A stretch of 64,000 bases of DNA from assembly GCA_029263315.1 (NCBI GenBank), contig JAJCXR010000042.1, positions 62,001 to 126,000 of the forward strand, in the 5' to 3' direction. The DNA is from Acidobacteriota bacterium (GTDB lineage: Bacteria; Acidobacteriota; Thermoanaerobaculia; Multivoradales; J023). The notes under the pieces were generated by a model that saw only the letters and a program-made list of their open reading frames with translations, made no database searches and was not told the origin of the DNA. The translations under genes and the position numbers were made by a program. Each line of letters opens with the position of its first letter. Positions within the stretch are counted from its first letter, which is position 1. Positions 1-9,490 of this stretch are shown here, piece by piece.

Positions 1-2
1 TC

Positions 3-1487
3 CCTTTTCTCGAGGACAAGGGGCAAGTCTACGAGAGTCTGGTTTGGCTGACCCACCGATCCAGAAACGCCACGCATTCTTGTCAAATAGAGCTTTTCAA
101 AATCGTCGAGCAGGCCAAGTCGAGAAGTTTGACAGACCTTCTGGCCCTTCGCGCTCATACGTTTCCTCCCCGCAGCTCCCAACGAGGAGACCTGACCGAA
201 CAGGTCAAAACCTTGAGGGAGAGCTTGACCTGGCACTATCGCCAAATTGATCGCGAGGGGGTCAGCGCCGAGCGATCTATCTCTGCCCTCGAAGCTCTTC
301 AGCTCAAGGCTAGGAAACAAGAAGATGAGCTTTTGCGCACCCTACGAAAGCTGGCAATCACGGATCAGGAGTTCAGCTCACTTCAATCCGGAGACCCCGT
401 CGATCTGAGTACGACGCGCTCGTCGCTGAGCGACGGAATGATCTTGATACAATATTTCATCGCCCGGGGCACTCTCTTCGTAGGCATCCTCGACCGATCA
501 ACCGTTCGCTTTCTCTCTTTGGCTTCTGCTCATCGGGTGGCCAGTTTGCAGCGCCTCCTGAATCTTCAGGTCTCTAAGCTTCGGCTACCACAATCGGTCA
601 TCGGTAAGGCCCAGAACGTCAACCTCGAAGCGACTAGGGACCATCTACAGGCTCTCTACAGATTGCTCATTGCGCCCATAAGGCAATGGCTGACTCCAGG
701 CAACCCACTGGTTGTCGTTCCGCATCGTTTTCTTCATCACACACCGTTTCATGCGCTGCATGACGGTCAGAGTTATATGGTCGACCTTTTCTCGATTTCC
801 TACGCCCCTAGCGCTGGGGTCTTTCACTTCAGCAAGGTCAAAAAGAAGAGGTCCCAAGAGGGGGCCTTGGTGCTGGGCGTCGCCGATGATAGGGCTCCCC
901 ACATCATTCACGAAGCAGAATCGGTGGCTAGCCAACTGCCGAAGGCGAACCTCTTTCTGAATTCCGATGCCACCGAAGATGCCCTGCGCAAATACGGACC
1001 CAGCTGCAAATACATCCACATCGCAACCCACGGCATTTTCCGTCGCGACAATCCCATGTTCTCTGCCATCCAGCTGGGTACCAGCCGGCTGAGCCTTTTC
1101 GACCTCTATCATCTTCCCATCGGGGCAGAGTTGGTCGTCCTCAGCGGTTGCGGAACAGGGCTCAACTCAGTGATCGGTGCCGAAGAGTTCGTCGGTCTTG
1201 CACGCGGCCTGCTCTATTCGGGTGCCAGATCAGCCCTGGTCACGCTGTGGGACGTCAACGACATCAGCACCGCGCAATTCATGCGAAGCTTTTACCGCTA
1301 CCTCGAGAGCGAAACGAGCCGATCCGAAGCCTTGCGTCTGGCCATGATTCAGCACCGTGAGCTCTGGCCTCACCCCTACTTCTGGGCACCGTTTGTCCTT
1401 GTCGGGGATCCAGGGGTCGAAGAACAGGCGGTCTTCGACGCAACTGTACCGACGGAGAGTCAAATAGCTGAAGAAATTCAAAGATAA
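3..1487 (+). CDS. CHAT-domain (caspase-like) protein, 5' end cut by window edge
   Basis: The reading frame is open from base 3, so the gene begins outside the window. An internal TTG at 129 is not the start: the codons before it read IELFKIVEQAKSRSLTDLL, the usual helical lead-in to a CHAT domain after TPRs. The visible 494 residues end in a CHAT domain. The His of its ATHG motif is the codon at 1029, and the Cys of SGCGTG is the codon at 1149. Next comes the conserved GLARGLLYSGARSALVTLWDV block. CHAT proteins are separase/caspase-type cysteine peptidases usually fused to TPRs, and an N-terminal TPR region is expected upstream. It is followed on the same strand by an anti-sigma-like protein and a subtilase. 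Substrate unknown. The C-terminal tail after the CHAT fold is short and unremarkable. Confidence 0.9.
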   Translation, partial: PFLEDKGQVYESLVWLTHRSRNATHSCQIELFKIVEQAKSRSLTDLLALRAHTFPPRSSQRGDLTEQVKTLRESLTWHYRQIDREGVSAERSISALEALQLKARKQEDELLRTLRKLAITDQEFSSLQSGDPVDLSTTRSSLSDGMILIQYFIARGTLFVGILDRSTVRFLSLASAHRVASLQRLLNLQVSKLRLPQSVIGKAQNVNLEATRDHLQALYRLLIAPIRQWLTPGNPLVVVPHRFLHHTPFHALHDGQSYMVDLFSISYAPSAGVFHFSKVKKKRSQEGALVLGVADDRAPHIIHEAESVASQLPKANLFLNSDATEDALRKYGPSCKYIHIATHGIFRRDNPMFSAIQLGTSRLSLFDLYHLPIGAELVVLSGCGTGLNSVIGAEEFVGLARGLLYSGARSALVTLWDVNDISTAQFMRSFYRYLESETSRSEALRLAMIQHRELWPHPYFWAPFVLVGDPGVEEQAVFDATVPTESQIAEEIQR

Positions 1488-1675
1488 GTGTATCTACCCT
1501 CTCGGCTCGTCACCCTATACATAGTAGGGATCGAACCTAGAGAATCGAGTCACGTGGTAGGCGAAGATGGAGCTCCACTGATGAGCTTAGATTCGCCTGG
1601 GCGTTAGAGATATTCGGCTTCTGTGGACTAGTTGAAAATGGAGTTGAGCGGAGAGAAAACCCGCCGGAGGACACT

Positions 1676-2284
1676 ATGGCTCGAATTACAATCGCTGATT
1701 GGTGCGACTTTGTCCGTGGCCTTGCGGATCCCGCGCTCGAGAAATCTATCCTCGAGCATTTGAGCAAGTCTGAAGATGCTCCCGGTTCGACCCTGCGACT
1801 GATGAAGCATGTTGAAGCGGCGGCCAAGCAAGACAGGGAGCATGTCGTTCCGAAGGAAGCGGTGCAAGGAGCCCAGGCGATCTTCGACCTGTGGCGACCA
1901 GAAGCCGCCCCCTTTCGTTTGCTGCCTTTTGACCTGACCTTTGACAGCTTTCGGCAAGCGCCGCTGGCTGGGACCCGCAGCTCCCCCAGCACCAACCGCC
2001 AAGTGATCATCGAAACGGTTGACTTCATTGCTGATATCCACCTCGAGCAGACCACCTACCCTGATGGCCGAGCGGTTCTGGGACAGCTTCTGCGTCGAGG
2101 AGAAAGCAATCAACCGGTGCCGAGCGCCACGATCCTGGTGCTTTGCAAAAATGGCCAGGTCAACCGAACAAAAACAGGTCAGTTCGGAGAGTTTCAGAGT
2201 GTGGCCTTGGAGGACGACCCTCTGGCTCTTTTCATGCTGGTGAACCCTGGCGACTGTATCCGACTATCCTTTGTGGATCTCTAG
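1676..2284 (+). CDS. Anti-sigma-like protein with lost zinc-finger ligands
   Basis: This 202-aa protein has a good ribosome site (GGAGGA about 5 bases before the ATG). Its N-terminus (residues 5-50) has the layout of the zf-HC2 anti-sigma helices: WCDFVRGLADP, then EHLSKSEDAPGSTLRLM. Family members normally have a HL..GC..C pattern here, and both cysteines are missing. The middle contains FDLTFDSFRQAPLAGTR. The C-terminus (about 145-200) resembles a carboxypeptidase-regulatory/Ig-like strand region ending in GQFGEFQ. I know this overall pattern from acidobacterial proteins found beside ECF sigma factors and CHAT proteins, but I cannot search for it here. No transmembrane segment is seen. A zinc-independent binding partner for the neighbouring CHAT protein or an unlinked sigma factor is inferred. 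It could also be a relic. Confidence 0.7.
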   Translation: MARITIADWCDFVRGLADPALEKSILEHLSKSEDAPGSTLRLMKHVEAAAKQDREHVVPKEAVQGAQAIFDLWRPEAAPFRLLPFDLTFDSFRQAPLAGTRSSPSTNRQVIIETVDFIADIHLEQTTYPDGRAVLGQLLRRGESNQPVPSATILVLCKNGQVNRTKTGQFGEFQSVALEDDPLALFMLVNPGDCIRLSFVDL

Positions 2285-2391
2285 AGATTCCACTTATTCG
2301 CTGCCAGGGCACGCCAGGTCTTTCTTGGATTAAGATTCAGAGAGCTCCAAGCGGGACCCGCCAGCCAACCATGACCCTCAGGAGGTTTTCC

Positions 2392-3813
2392 ATGCGCCGA
2401 GCACTCACAGCCCTAGCACTACTCTCACTCTCGTTCGCCCTCGGTGCGACCCATAGCAAAGCGGATGACTTCGATCGTACCAACGGCGCGGACAATCAGG
2501 TTTTAGTACGGGTTTCTCTTGAGGATGCGCAGAGCGTTGCCGACTCCTATGGTCTCATCATTGTCGCCAGCCATGTCGGAGCAAGCGGCGAAAGCTTTCT
2601 GATGGTTGGGCCCCCGACGCAGTCTGGGGCAGATCTGGCGACCCTCTTGATGGCTGACGCGGCGGTTCATTCTGCGGAATCGGCGCAGGTTGCGACTTTG
2701 CCAGAAGGCGGTGATTCCCTAGCCCTTCCGGTCGAGGCCGACATCCTCCAGGACCTGGCGCGCCCTGACCTCTATTCGACGCCTTTACAGGATCAGTTTC
2801 TCCCGAGCTCCGCCTGGTCTGGATATTCCAACCAGCATGCTGTCCAGCAGATCCGCTTGACGCAAGCTCATCACCTGCCCTTCGAATTTCAGGCAACCAC
2901 GATCGCATTTATCGACACTGGGGTCGACCCTGACCATGTGCTGCTCTCCGATGCCTTGGTTCCAGGCTACGATTTTTTGCTTAGCCAACCGAGCATCGCC
3001 AGCGAATGGGACACTCTGGACCCCAGCCTTTCTATTGCCCTCGAAATCTACTTGAGATCTCAGAGCGCTGCCTCTCAGACAGCCATCTTGAGCGGTATGG
3101 CACAGGCTGCTCCGGTCAACCCTTCATCGTTTCTCATTCTCGACCAGTCCCTCCAGGTCATTCTCGAGGGAGACCCACTACCACCCGCCTTTGGTCATGG
3201 CACAATGGTGGCTGGGTTACTCCGCCTCGTAGCACCCAATGCCAAGTTGATGCCGATCAAGGCTTTCAATGCGCAAGGACAGGCTCACATTTTCGATATC
3301 GTCCGCGCAATCCATTTTGCGGTGGATCAAGGGGCCGATGTCATCAACATGAGCTTTAGCACGCCGAACCCCTCCGCAGAGCTGGAAAACGCCATAGCGT
3401 ATGCGCAAAGCCAGGGTGTTATTTGCTTAGCCGCAGCAGGGAACACAGGGGAGAGAATGCTCGCCTATCCCGCGGCATTCTCTGGCGTCCTCGGTGTTGC
3501 GGCTGTTGATGGAGTCGATCTGTTGAGCCCATTTTCGAACTACGGCACCGGTGTCGCGGTCTTGGCAGCTCCCGGAGCCGGCATTATTTCCACCTATCCT
3601 GGAAGCCATTTTGCCGCAGGCTGGGGCACCTCGTTCAGCACTGCCTTGGCCTCTGGAACCGCGGGATTGATTCAGGGGATCAACGACACGCGACTCGCAT
3701 TGAAGAACGGCGCCGTGAGTGTGCCTTGGCTTGATGGGATGGTGGAAAGCGGCCTACTCGATGTCCCCAATGCAGTCATCGAGGCTCACACGACCGGCGC
3801 GAACAGCCCCTAG
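2392..3813 (+). CDS. Secreted S8 family serine peptidase (subtilase)
   Basis: The start is the ATG at 2392, preceded by AGGAGG with 6-base spacing. The frame stays open upstream, but that part overlaps the previous gene. The 473-aa product has a signal peptide (about residues 1-27, ALTALALLSLSFALG then a cut near SKA). A prodomain-like stretch of about 100 residues follows, then a subtilisin fold with the catalytic triad Asp175 (FIDTGVD), His269 (FGHGTMVAG) and Ser414 (GTSFSTA). About 95 residues separate Asp and His, more than in subtilisin, because of an insert around residues 190-260. The TAG stop lies inside the terminal inverted repeat of the palindromic element that follows, so that element may have set the C-terminus. 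An exported protease next to a CHAT protein suggests a proteolytic module. Confidence 0.88.
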   Translation: MRRALTALALLSLSFALGATHSKADDFDRTNGADNQVLVRVSLEDAQSVADSYGLIIVASHVGASGESFLMVGPPTQSGADLATLLMADAAVHSAESAQVATLPEGGDSLALPVEADILQDLARPDLYSTPLQDQFLPSSAWSGYSNQHAVQQIRLTQAHHLPFEFQATTIAFIDTGVDPDHVLLSDALVPGYDFLLSQPSIASEWDTLDPSLSIALEIYLRSQSAASQTAILSGMAQAAPVNPSSFLILDQSLQVILEGDPLPPAFGHGTMVAGLLRLVAPNAKLMPIKAFNAQGQAHIFDIVRAIHFAVDQGADVINMSFSTPNPSAELENAIAYAQSQGVICLAAAGNTGERMLAYPAAFSGVLGVAAVDGVDLLSPFSNYGTGVAVLAAPGAGIISTYPGSHFAAGWGTSFSTALASGTAGLIQGINDTRLALKNGAVSVPWLDGMVESGLLDVPNAVIEAHTTGANSP

Positions 3814-3976
3814 CAGCCTGTGGTGAAAGTGCTCCGCGAATGAGAGCGAGAAGTTTTTCGTCAGGACAAGGCGCAGAATTGCATGAATATTGGTGATCTT
3901 CAGAGATTCTGGAACACAGTTCTGGCGGAAAAGAGCCGCTCTCAACGCGGTCTGACTTTTGCCGCAGGCTGCTAGG
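3809..3976. mobile_element. Palindromic MITE-like element, about 168 bp
   Basis: The ends are inverted repeats: CCTAGCAGCCTG at 3809-3820 and its reverse complement at 3965-3976. Complementarity continues inward with mismatches (GAAAG against CTTTT, CCGCGAATGAGAGCG against CTCTCAACGCGG). The centre is nearly palindromic too, GAATATTGGTGATCTTC against its complement. The whole element could therefore fold as one long imperfect hairpin. It has no ORF of its own and sits between two same-strand genes, providing the stop codon of the upstream subtilase. No clear target-site duplication can be picked out, because the bases around the tips are part of the palindrome. It is a non-autonomous transposable element or large REP-like repeat. 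I see no second copy in this window. Confidence 0.7.
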
Positions 3977-3993
3977 CACGCCGCTTCTGGCCC

Positions 3994-5943
3994 ATGCCCA
4001 TACACTCCTCGACAATCTCACAACCCGGCTGGCAAAGAGATGGTTGGCAGCCTGGACCCTATCCGACGCTAGCTTGCTGCCTTTTGATCTTGCTCTGGCC
4101 TGGCTGTGGGAAGCAGCCCTCAGGGCCGAACGAGTCGGATTTGCCTCCCCCAGCAGGCCAAGAGATCTTGAACGGCAAACCGCCTCCGACCGATGGATCT
4201 TCGCCTCTTGAGACGACACCGAGGTTTGCTCCACTTCCTTCGCCACCTTGGTTCACCGAAGGAGCAGCAGAGACCGGGATCCATTTTGTCCACCAAAACG
4301 GTGCCTCGGGTGAGCTTTACATGGCCGAGAACATGGGTGCCGGCGGCAGCTTGTTGGACCTCGACAACGATGGCGACCTCGACGTTCTCTTGGTCCAAGG
4401 TGGCCGATTGGGCGACGATCAAGGCACAGCCAGCAGCGGTGACCGGATCTTTCGCAATGAGCTCGAAGTGACCACTGACCACGTCACTCTGCAATTCTCG
4501 GAAACGACAGCCTTAGTCGATATCTCTTCCAACGGTTACGGAATGGGCGCCACCAGTGGCGACTACGACAATGATGGCCGCCCCGACCTATACATCACCC
4601 GATTCGGCTCAAATCAACTTCTGCGCAATCGGAGTGGCGGACCGGATCAAGCTATCGATTTCGATGACGTCACTGCCATGGCTGGTGTCGACGAGCCGCT
4701 CTGGAGTGTTTCTGCAGTTTTCTTCGACTACGATCTCGATGGCTGGCTAGATCTTTATGTTGGTAACTATCTCGACTTTAGTTTAGCCCAGCACCGTCCT
4801 TGCTCCACCCCTGCCGGTGCTCCCGACTACTGCGACCCAAGTGCTTATGACGGTGTGGCCGACCGTCTCTTTCGAAACCTCGGAGCGGGCGGCGACGGCC
4901 GAGTCCGTTTTGCCGACATGAGCCAAACTTCGGGTCTCGCTGGAGTGGCCAGCAAGTCGCTCGGAGCAGTCTCAGCGGATTTCGACGGCGACGGATGGCC
5001 CGATCTCTACGTGGCCAATGATGGTATGCCGAACCAACTATGGATCAATCAGAAAGACGGAACCTTTCTCGATGATGCCTTGCTCGCCGGCTGCGCCGTC
5101 AACCGCGACGGAACGGCGGAAGCCTCAATGGGGGTCGACGCAGCCGACTTCGATGCCGATGGCGACTTCGACGTATTCGTCAGCCATTTGAGTGGAGAGA
5201 CCCACACACTATACGTCAACGACGGCACGGGATTTTTTACCGATATGAGCTCGGATTCCGGTTTCGGCGGGACGAGTCTAGCGGCTACAGGCTTCGGCAC
5301 CCATTGGCTCGACGTCGACAATGACGGTGCTTTGGATTTGCTCGCGGTGAACGGGGCCGTCAGATCGATTGAGGCCCTGGCAAGGGCCGGCGACCCCAAT
5401 CCCTATCATCAAAAGAACCAACTCTTTATGGCTCGAGGAGACGGATCATTCACCGATGCGAGCGAGCTCGCGGGCACCGCCTTTGAAGCTTCGGAGACGA
5501 GTCGTGCCGCTCTCTTTGGCGACCTGGACAATGACGGAGATATCGATGTCTTGGTCACCAACAACAATGGCCCGGTAAGGCTACTCAACAACAACGCAGG
5601 GCAATTGAACAACTTCATCGGCCTGGAGATCGTGCTCCGAGGGAGTGGCAGAGCCGCCCTCGGATCCCGCGTCGATCTTATACGCCCTGGCCAACCCATC
5701 GTGTCTCGCAGAGTAGGAACCGATGGTAGCTACGCCGCCGGCAACGATCCTAGGATCATCTTCGGTCTAGGACCTAGCACCGACCCTTCCAATGAAATCC
5801 GGGTCCTCTGGCCCGACGGAACCATGGAAAGCTGGGACCATGTCAGAATCGGCCGCTACACAACGTTACGTCAGGGAACCGGGCGCCGAGCCAAGCCATC
5901 TCAACCTCAGCAGGCTGAGCACTCTTCGCATACTGGACAATGA
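3994..5943 (+). CDS. FG-GAP/VCBS repeat lipoprotein with ASPIC/UnbV C-terminus
   Basis: This is a 649-aa exported protein. The N-terminus carries a lipobox (LLILLWPGC, Cys near residue 38) followed by a Pro-rich linker, so it is probably membrane-anchored outside the cytoplasm. Seven calcium-binding loops of the D-x-D-x-DG-x-x-D kind (for example DLDNDGDLDVL, DYDNDGRPDLY, DFDGDGWPDLY) mark an integrin-like beta-propeller over residues 100-540. The last 90 residues match the ASPIC/UnbV module (GSRVDLIR, then RVGTDGSYAAGNDPRIIFGLG, then VLWPDGTMESW). The family is related to CRTAC1 and is common in Acidobacteriota and Planctomycetota next to TPR proteins, as here. No convincing ribosome site precedes the ATG, which lies 17 bases after the palindromic element, so the start is uncertain. 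Confidence 0.85.
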   Translation: MPIHSSTISQPGWQRDGWQPGPYPTLACCLLILLWPGCGKQPSGPNESDLPPPAGQEILNGKPPPTDGSSPLETTPRFAPLPSPPWFTEGAAETGIHFVHQNGASGELYMAENMGAGGSLLDLDNDGDLDVLLVQGGRLGDDQGTASSGDRIFRNELEVTTDHVTLQFSETTALVDISSNGYGMGATSGDYDNDGRPDLYITRFGSNQLLRNRSGGPDQAIDFDDVTAMAGVDEPLWSVSAVFFDYDLDGWLDLYVGNYLDFSLAQHRPCSTPAGAPDYCDPSAYDGVADRLFRNLGAGGDGRVRFADMSQTSGLAGVASKSLGAVSADFDGDGWPDLYVANDGMPNQLWINQKDGTFLDDALLAGCAVNRDGTAEASMGVDAADFDADGDFDVFVSHLSGETHTLYVNDGTGFFTDMSSDSGFGGTSLAATGFGTHWLDVDNDGALDLLAVNGAVRSIEALARAGDPNPYHQKNQLFMARGDGSFTDASELAGTAFEASETSRAALFGDLDNDGDIDVLVTNNNGPVRLLNNNAGQLNNFIGLEIVLRGSGRAALGSRVDLIRPGQPIVSRRVGTDGSYAAGNDPRIIFGLGPSTDPSNEIRVLWPDGTMESWDHVRIGRYTTLRQGTGRRAKPSQPQQAEHSSHTGQ

Positions 5944-6013
5944 TCCAGGTGGGTCGCCCTCCTCTAGATTCGTGTGTTACCGGGCGCGTTTCTTGAGGAG
6001 CTCCTCTAGATCA

Positions 6014-7435
6014 GTGATTGCATTCTGGCGTGCCAATAGAAAACTTCTCAGCTCGGCTCGATATGTCTTGCGGGCCACCTGCGTTCGCATTCATGCATCA
6101 ATACTCTGCACCGCGCTGATCCTATCTGTCTCGGGCACCGCTGTCCTTGCAGAAATAGAACTTGAGCCAGTGCCGCTACCTCCCCGGGCAATGGTCGAAG
6201 AAAGTGTCTTCCGCGAGCTGCAACAGGTCCATGATCTCGTTGAGTCCATGGCTGCAACCGGCGACCGCAGCGCTCTTCGTCTCCCTGACCTAGCGGACGC
6301 CTATGGCCGACTTGCCGGTTTGTTGGCTACCTACGACCTTTTAGACCAGGCACACCAAGCCTTTCTTAATGCCTCGACCCTGGATACAAATTCATTTCGC
6401 TGGCACTACCTCTTGGGTTGGGTCGAGCAACGACGCGGCGAGCTCAAACGCTCAGCACTCCACTTCGAGCGCGCCCTCGAGCTCAAGCCAGACGACTTTG
6501 CTGCTTGGGCTCGGTTGGGCGAAGTCAGCCTTGCGCTGGCGCGGCACGCCACGGCGCTGAAGGCTTTCGGGCAATGTATCGAGATCGACACCTCGGCAGC
6601 GGTGGCCCACTTCGGCTATGGCCGAGCCCTGGCTCGGGCCGGCGACACTACCGGCGCTCTCGACCACTTGGAGAAGGCTCTGGAGCTGCAACCCGATGCC
6701 TCTCAGATTCGCTATCCACTTGCCTTGGCCTACCGTCGTCTCGGCATGGTTGAACAAGCGCGAACGATCCTCGCTTCGAGCGGCGATGTCAAGGCAGTCT
6801 TCGCAGACCCACTTGTCGAGAATCTGTCCCGAGGAGCCCGCGGCGGTTCCCTGCATAAATTATTGGGTGATCAAGCGGTGCTCGCCGGCCATCTTGATGG
6901 CGCGGCAGCTGAGTATCGGCAGGCGGTGGCGGCCGACCCAACGAATCTCTACTACCGCAGATCCTTGGCAACGACCTTGTACCAACTCGGCCTCATCGAG
7001 GAAGCCCATCACATTCTCGAAGGTGCCTTGGAGAATCCAACCGCCAGCAGCTCAGACATCAGGGAGAAGGCTAAGATTCATTTCATATTGGGGGGCATTG
7101 CACGCAATCGGGGCGAAGATGCATCGGCAGCGCTGCATTTCGAGGCAGCCTTGGTGCTAGACCCGGCGCTACCGGAGGCCCATCTTGAGCTGGGCAACCT
7201 CCGCGGGCGTACTGGCCGCCTGGAAGAAGCGCTTGATCATTTCAATCAAGCGCTCGAAGTAGATCCAAGCTCGCCGACCATCCTCTTGCAACGTGCCACC
7301 ACGTTGATGGATCTCGAACGTTACGACGAGGCCGTCTCGGATCTGCGAAAGATCCTCGAGAATCCGTCCTCGGCTCAGGTCAAGGTGCGTTGGCTTCTCG
7401 AACAAGCATCTCAAAGAGCCCAGCGCGACCGCTGA
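6014..7435 (+). CDS. Exported tetratricopeptide-repeat protein
   Basis: The frame is open from an ATG at 5792, but that would overlap the FG-GAP gene by 152 bases. The GTG at 6014 is preferred: GAGGAG lies 13 bases upstream and the signal sequence (ILCTALILSVSGTAVLA) falls near the N-terminus. A GTG at 5972 is also possible. The mature protein is almost all TPR: pairs of helices with the W-LG-Y-A-F-A-P pattern, for example WHYLLGWVEQRRGELKRSALHFERALEL, at least nine repeats up to residue 450. It probably works as an extracytoplasmic scaffold with the FG-GAP lipoprotein encoded just upstream. That gene pair recurs in acidobacterial genomes. Function otherwise unknown. TPR assignment is secure; the start is not. 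Confidence 0.8.
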   Translation: MIAFWRANRKLLSSARYVLRATCVRIHASILCTALILSVSGTAVLAEIELEPVPLPPRAMVEESVFRELQQVHDLVESMAATGDRSALRLPDLADAYGRLAGLLATYDLLDQAHQAFLNASTLDTNSFRWHYLLGWVEQRRGELKRSALHFERALELKPDDFAAWARLGEVSLALARHATALKAFGQCIEIDTSAAVAHFGYGRALARAGDTTGALDHLEKALELQPDASQIRYPLALAYRRLGMVEQARTILASSGDVKAVFADPLVENLSRGARGGSLHKLLGDQAVLAGHLDGAAAEYRQAVAADPTNLYYRRSLATTLYQLGLIEEAHHILEGALENPTASSSDIREKAKIHFILGGIARNRGEDASAALHFEAALVLDPALPEAHLELGNLRGRTGRLEEALDHFNQALEVDPSSPTILLQRATTLMDLERYDEAVSDLRKILENPSSAQVKVRWLLEQASQRAQRDR

Positions 7436-7651
7436 AACGCTGCCAGCAAAACGACAAACCGTCCCGGCGACCGTGCTATCACGTCGGTATCGAGTGTCGG
7501 GAAGGCTGTCTTTGCGAATGGCCCCTCTCGAGGGCGTGCCTTGGCATCAAGTAAGTTTCGGAGCCCCGGCCGAGCCCAAGGCTGGGCGATTTCGAGACGG
7601 GATCTAACCCAGACCTAACGGAAGAAATATCATTCCCCTAGGGGCCGCACA

Positions 7652-7688
7652 AAAAAAGAGCCTCGCCGACCTGGAGAGCCGACGAGGC
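7652..7688 (-). terminator. Rho-independent terminator of the minus-strand subtilase
   Basis: Read on the minus strand, GCCTCGTCGGC pairs with GTCGGCGAGGC (11 pairs, two of them G-U) around a 7-base loop, followed by TCTTTTTTT. It lies 21 bases beyond the stop of the 7709-9250 gene. Confidence 0.9.
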
Positions 7689-7708
7689 CATACGTCGATC
7701 CTACGGAA

Positions 7709-9250
7709 TTAGTTGTCGCACTCACCCTGGCAGCCACCCGGCGGCGGCGGCGGCGGCGGCGGAGCGGCGACAGGAGTTGCCGAAACTTCAGCACTGACAG
7801 CACTCTCGTTCGTCGACGTGTCGACGGCCGAGACGACATAGAAGTACGTCGTACCGTTGGTCAAGCCAGTGTCGGTCAACGATGTCACCGTGACCAGCCC
7901 AGTGTTGACGAGTGTCCTAGGCCCTCCCGCTACGGTGGCGCGGTAGACGTTATAACCCGCCAAATCGGGCTCACTGTTGGCCGACCAGCTAAGCTGCACT
8001 TGAGAGCTGCCCGCGGTTGCTGCCAAACCACTCGGCACGGCCGGAGGCGTGGTGTCACCCGGTGGCGGCGGAGGAGGCGGAGGCGCCACACCGCCCAAGG
8101 TATAAGCGAGAAGGTTAGGGGAACCTCCACCTGGGCTGGTCACGACACCGGCGGTGGCGCGAGCAAGGATTTCAGATGTCACGTCGGCGGCGCTGAAGGC
8201 CGGAAACTCATCCCGAATCAAGGCCGCGAGGCCGGCCACATGAGGCGAAGCCATCGAGGTACCACTGATCGTATTGGTGGCCGAGTCGGTGGTGTGCCAA
8301 GCGGCGGTGATTCCGCTGCCCGGTGCGAAGATATCTACACAGGTCCCGAAATTCGAGAACGAAGAACGGGCATCGCTGCTCGTCGTCGAACCGACGGTGA
8401 TGGCATCCACGGCCGCTGCCGGTGACTTCGTGCAGGCGTTGAGGTTGTCATTGCCCGCCGCCACGGCGTAGACCACGCCAGCCGCGACCGAAGAGTTGAC
8501 AGCCGCGTCGAGGGAGGCATTGGCACCACCGCCAAGGCTCATGTTGGCGACAAAAAGCCCGAGGGGATTTGCATTCGCTTGAGCGGTCACGTAGTCGATA
8601 CCCGCAATGACGCCTGCAAAGGAGCCCGAGCCAGCGCAATCGAGGACGCGGACGGCGTGCAGCCGAGCATTCTTCGCCAAACCGTAGGTCGCGCCTGCCG
8701 CAGTGCTCGCCACATGGGTACCGTGGCCATTGCAGTCCGCTCCAGTTCCACTGAAGGCATCGAAAGCAAGGGTAACCCGCCCACCGAAGTCGGCGTGGGT
8801 CGGCCGAATCCCGGTGTCGATAATGTAGATATCGACTCCGGTGCCGTCATAGAAGTAGGTGTAGGAGCTGTCCAAGGGAAGGCTACGTTGATCAACACGA
8901 TCCTGTCCCCATGAAGGCGGATTGGCCTGCGCGGCGTTGATGCTCACGACGCCGTCAGGTTCGACCCACATGACCCGTGGGTCTTTGGCCATCTCTCGCG
9001 CTTCCCGCTCACTCAAGCCAGTGAGCACCGCACCGTTCAAAGCGGAACTGAAAACGTCACCAACCTGGGCGCCAAAACGCCCCGACTGTTCTCCCGACAT
9101 TCTGGCTGCAGAGACCGAATTCTCGTACACTACGATATAGCTTCCGGGAATTGTCCTCGCCCCTGGTTCGGCATCGACGAACTCGCCAGCCATTGAGGCT
9201 GCTGCCCCAAAGGCAAGTACAAAAAAGGTTCCTAATAGAAGTCTTTTCAC
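7709..9250 (-). CDS. Secreted subtilisin-like protease with I9 propeptide and FN3 domain
   Basis: This is a 513-aa proteinase-K-type S8 protease. Order: signal peptide (1-21, cut after ASMA), inhibitor-I9 propeptide (about 35-105, PGSYIVVYE start and a VxWVEPDG end), catalytic domain with Asp145 ([11 protein letters not shown]), His176 (GHGTHVAS) and Ser332 ([11 protein letters not shown]), a Pro-rich linker ([10 protein letters not shown]), one fibronectin type III domain (about 405-495), a second Pro-rich linker and a Cys-containing tail GGCQGECDN. Start is GTG at 9250 with GGAGGAGA 6-9 bases upstream. Transcription is single-gene: a strong terminator follows and a 240-base leader precedes. 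It is probably a secreted nutritional or processing protease. Only the active-site motifs are shared with the other subtilase 4 kb away. Confidence 0.93.
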   Translation of the reverse strand: MKRLLLGTFFVLAFGAAASMAGEFVDAEPGARTIPGSYIVVYENSVSAARMSGEQSGRFGAQVGDVFSSALNGAVLTGLSEREAREMAKDPRVMWVEPDGVVSINAAQANPPSWGQDRVDQRSLPLDSSYTYFYDGTGVDIYIIDTGIRPTHADFGGRVTLAFDAFSGTGADCNGHGTHVASTAAGATYGLAKNARLHAVRVLDCAGSGSFAGVIAGIDYVTAQANANPLGLFVANMSLGGGANASLDAAVNSSVAAGVVYAVAAGNDNLNACTKSPAAAVDAITVGSTTSSDARSSFSNFGTCVDIFAPGSGITAAWHTTDSATNTISGTSMASPHVAGLAALIRDEFPAFSAADVTSEILARATAGVVTSPGGGSPNLLAYTLGGVAPPPPPPPPGDTTPPAVPSGLAATAGSSQVQLSWSANSEPDLAGYNVYRATVAGGPRTLVNTGLVTVTSLTDTGLTNGTTYFYVVSAVDTSTNESAVSAEVSATPVAAPPPPPPPPGGCQGECDN

Positions 9251-9490
9251 TTTGTCTCTCCTCCGTTCGTTTGGTTCTATTCCGGCCTCTTCGTAAACTC
9301 AGGGACGGTCCGACACTTGCGGAGTAGGTACAAGTCCTCCTATGGAGCGCTCAGCCCTTTTCCTCAATCGTCTAATTCTTGTCCCTTCGTTTCTATAGGG
9401 GAGCTTAGGTATCGTTTGGATACAGGCAAAGCAGAAGAAAAAACGACTTCGACCTTTTGTACACGTGTTCTTGCCCGACGAGCAGCTCAG

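Noticed and set aside
1527..1545. T-arm-like GGTTCGATCCC on the minus strand, suggesting a tRNA end or attachment site.
   Set aside because: Only 4 of 5 stem pairs form and no acceptor, D-arm or anticodon stem can be built around it.
3754..4246. Minus-strand frames across the palindromic element.
   Set aside because: They are shadows of the subtilase and FG-GAP genes and of the hairpin.
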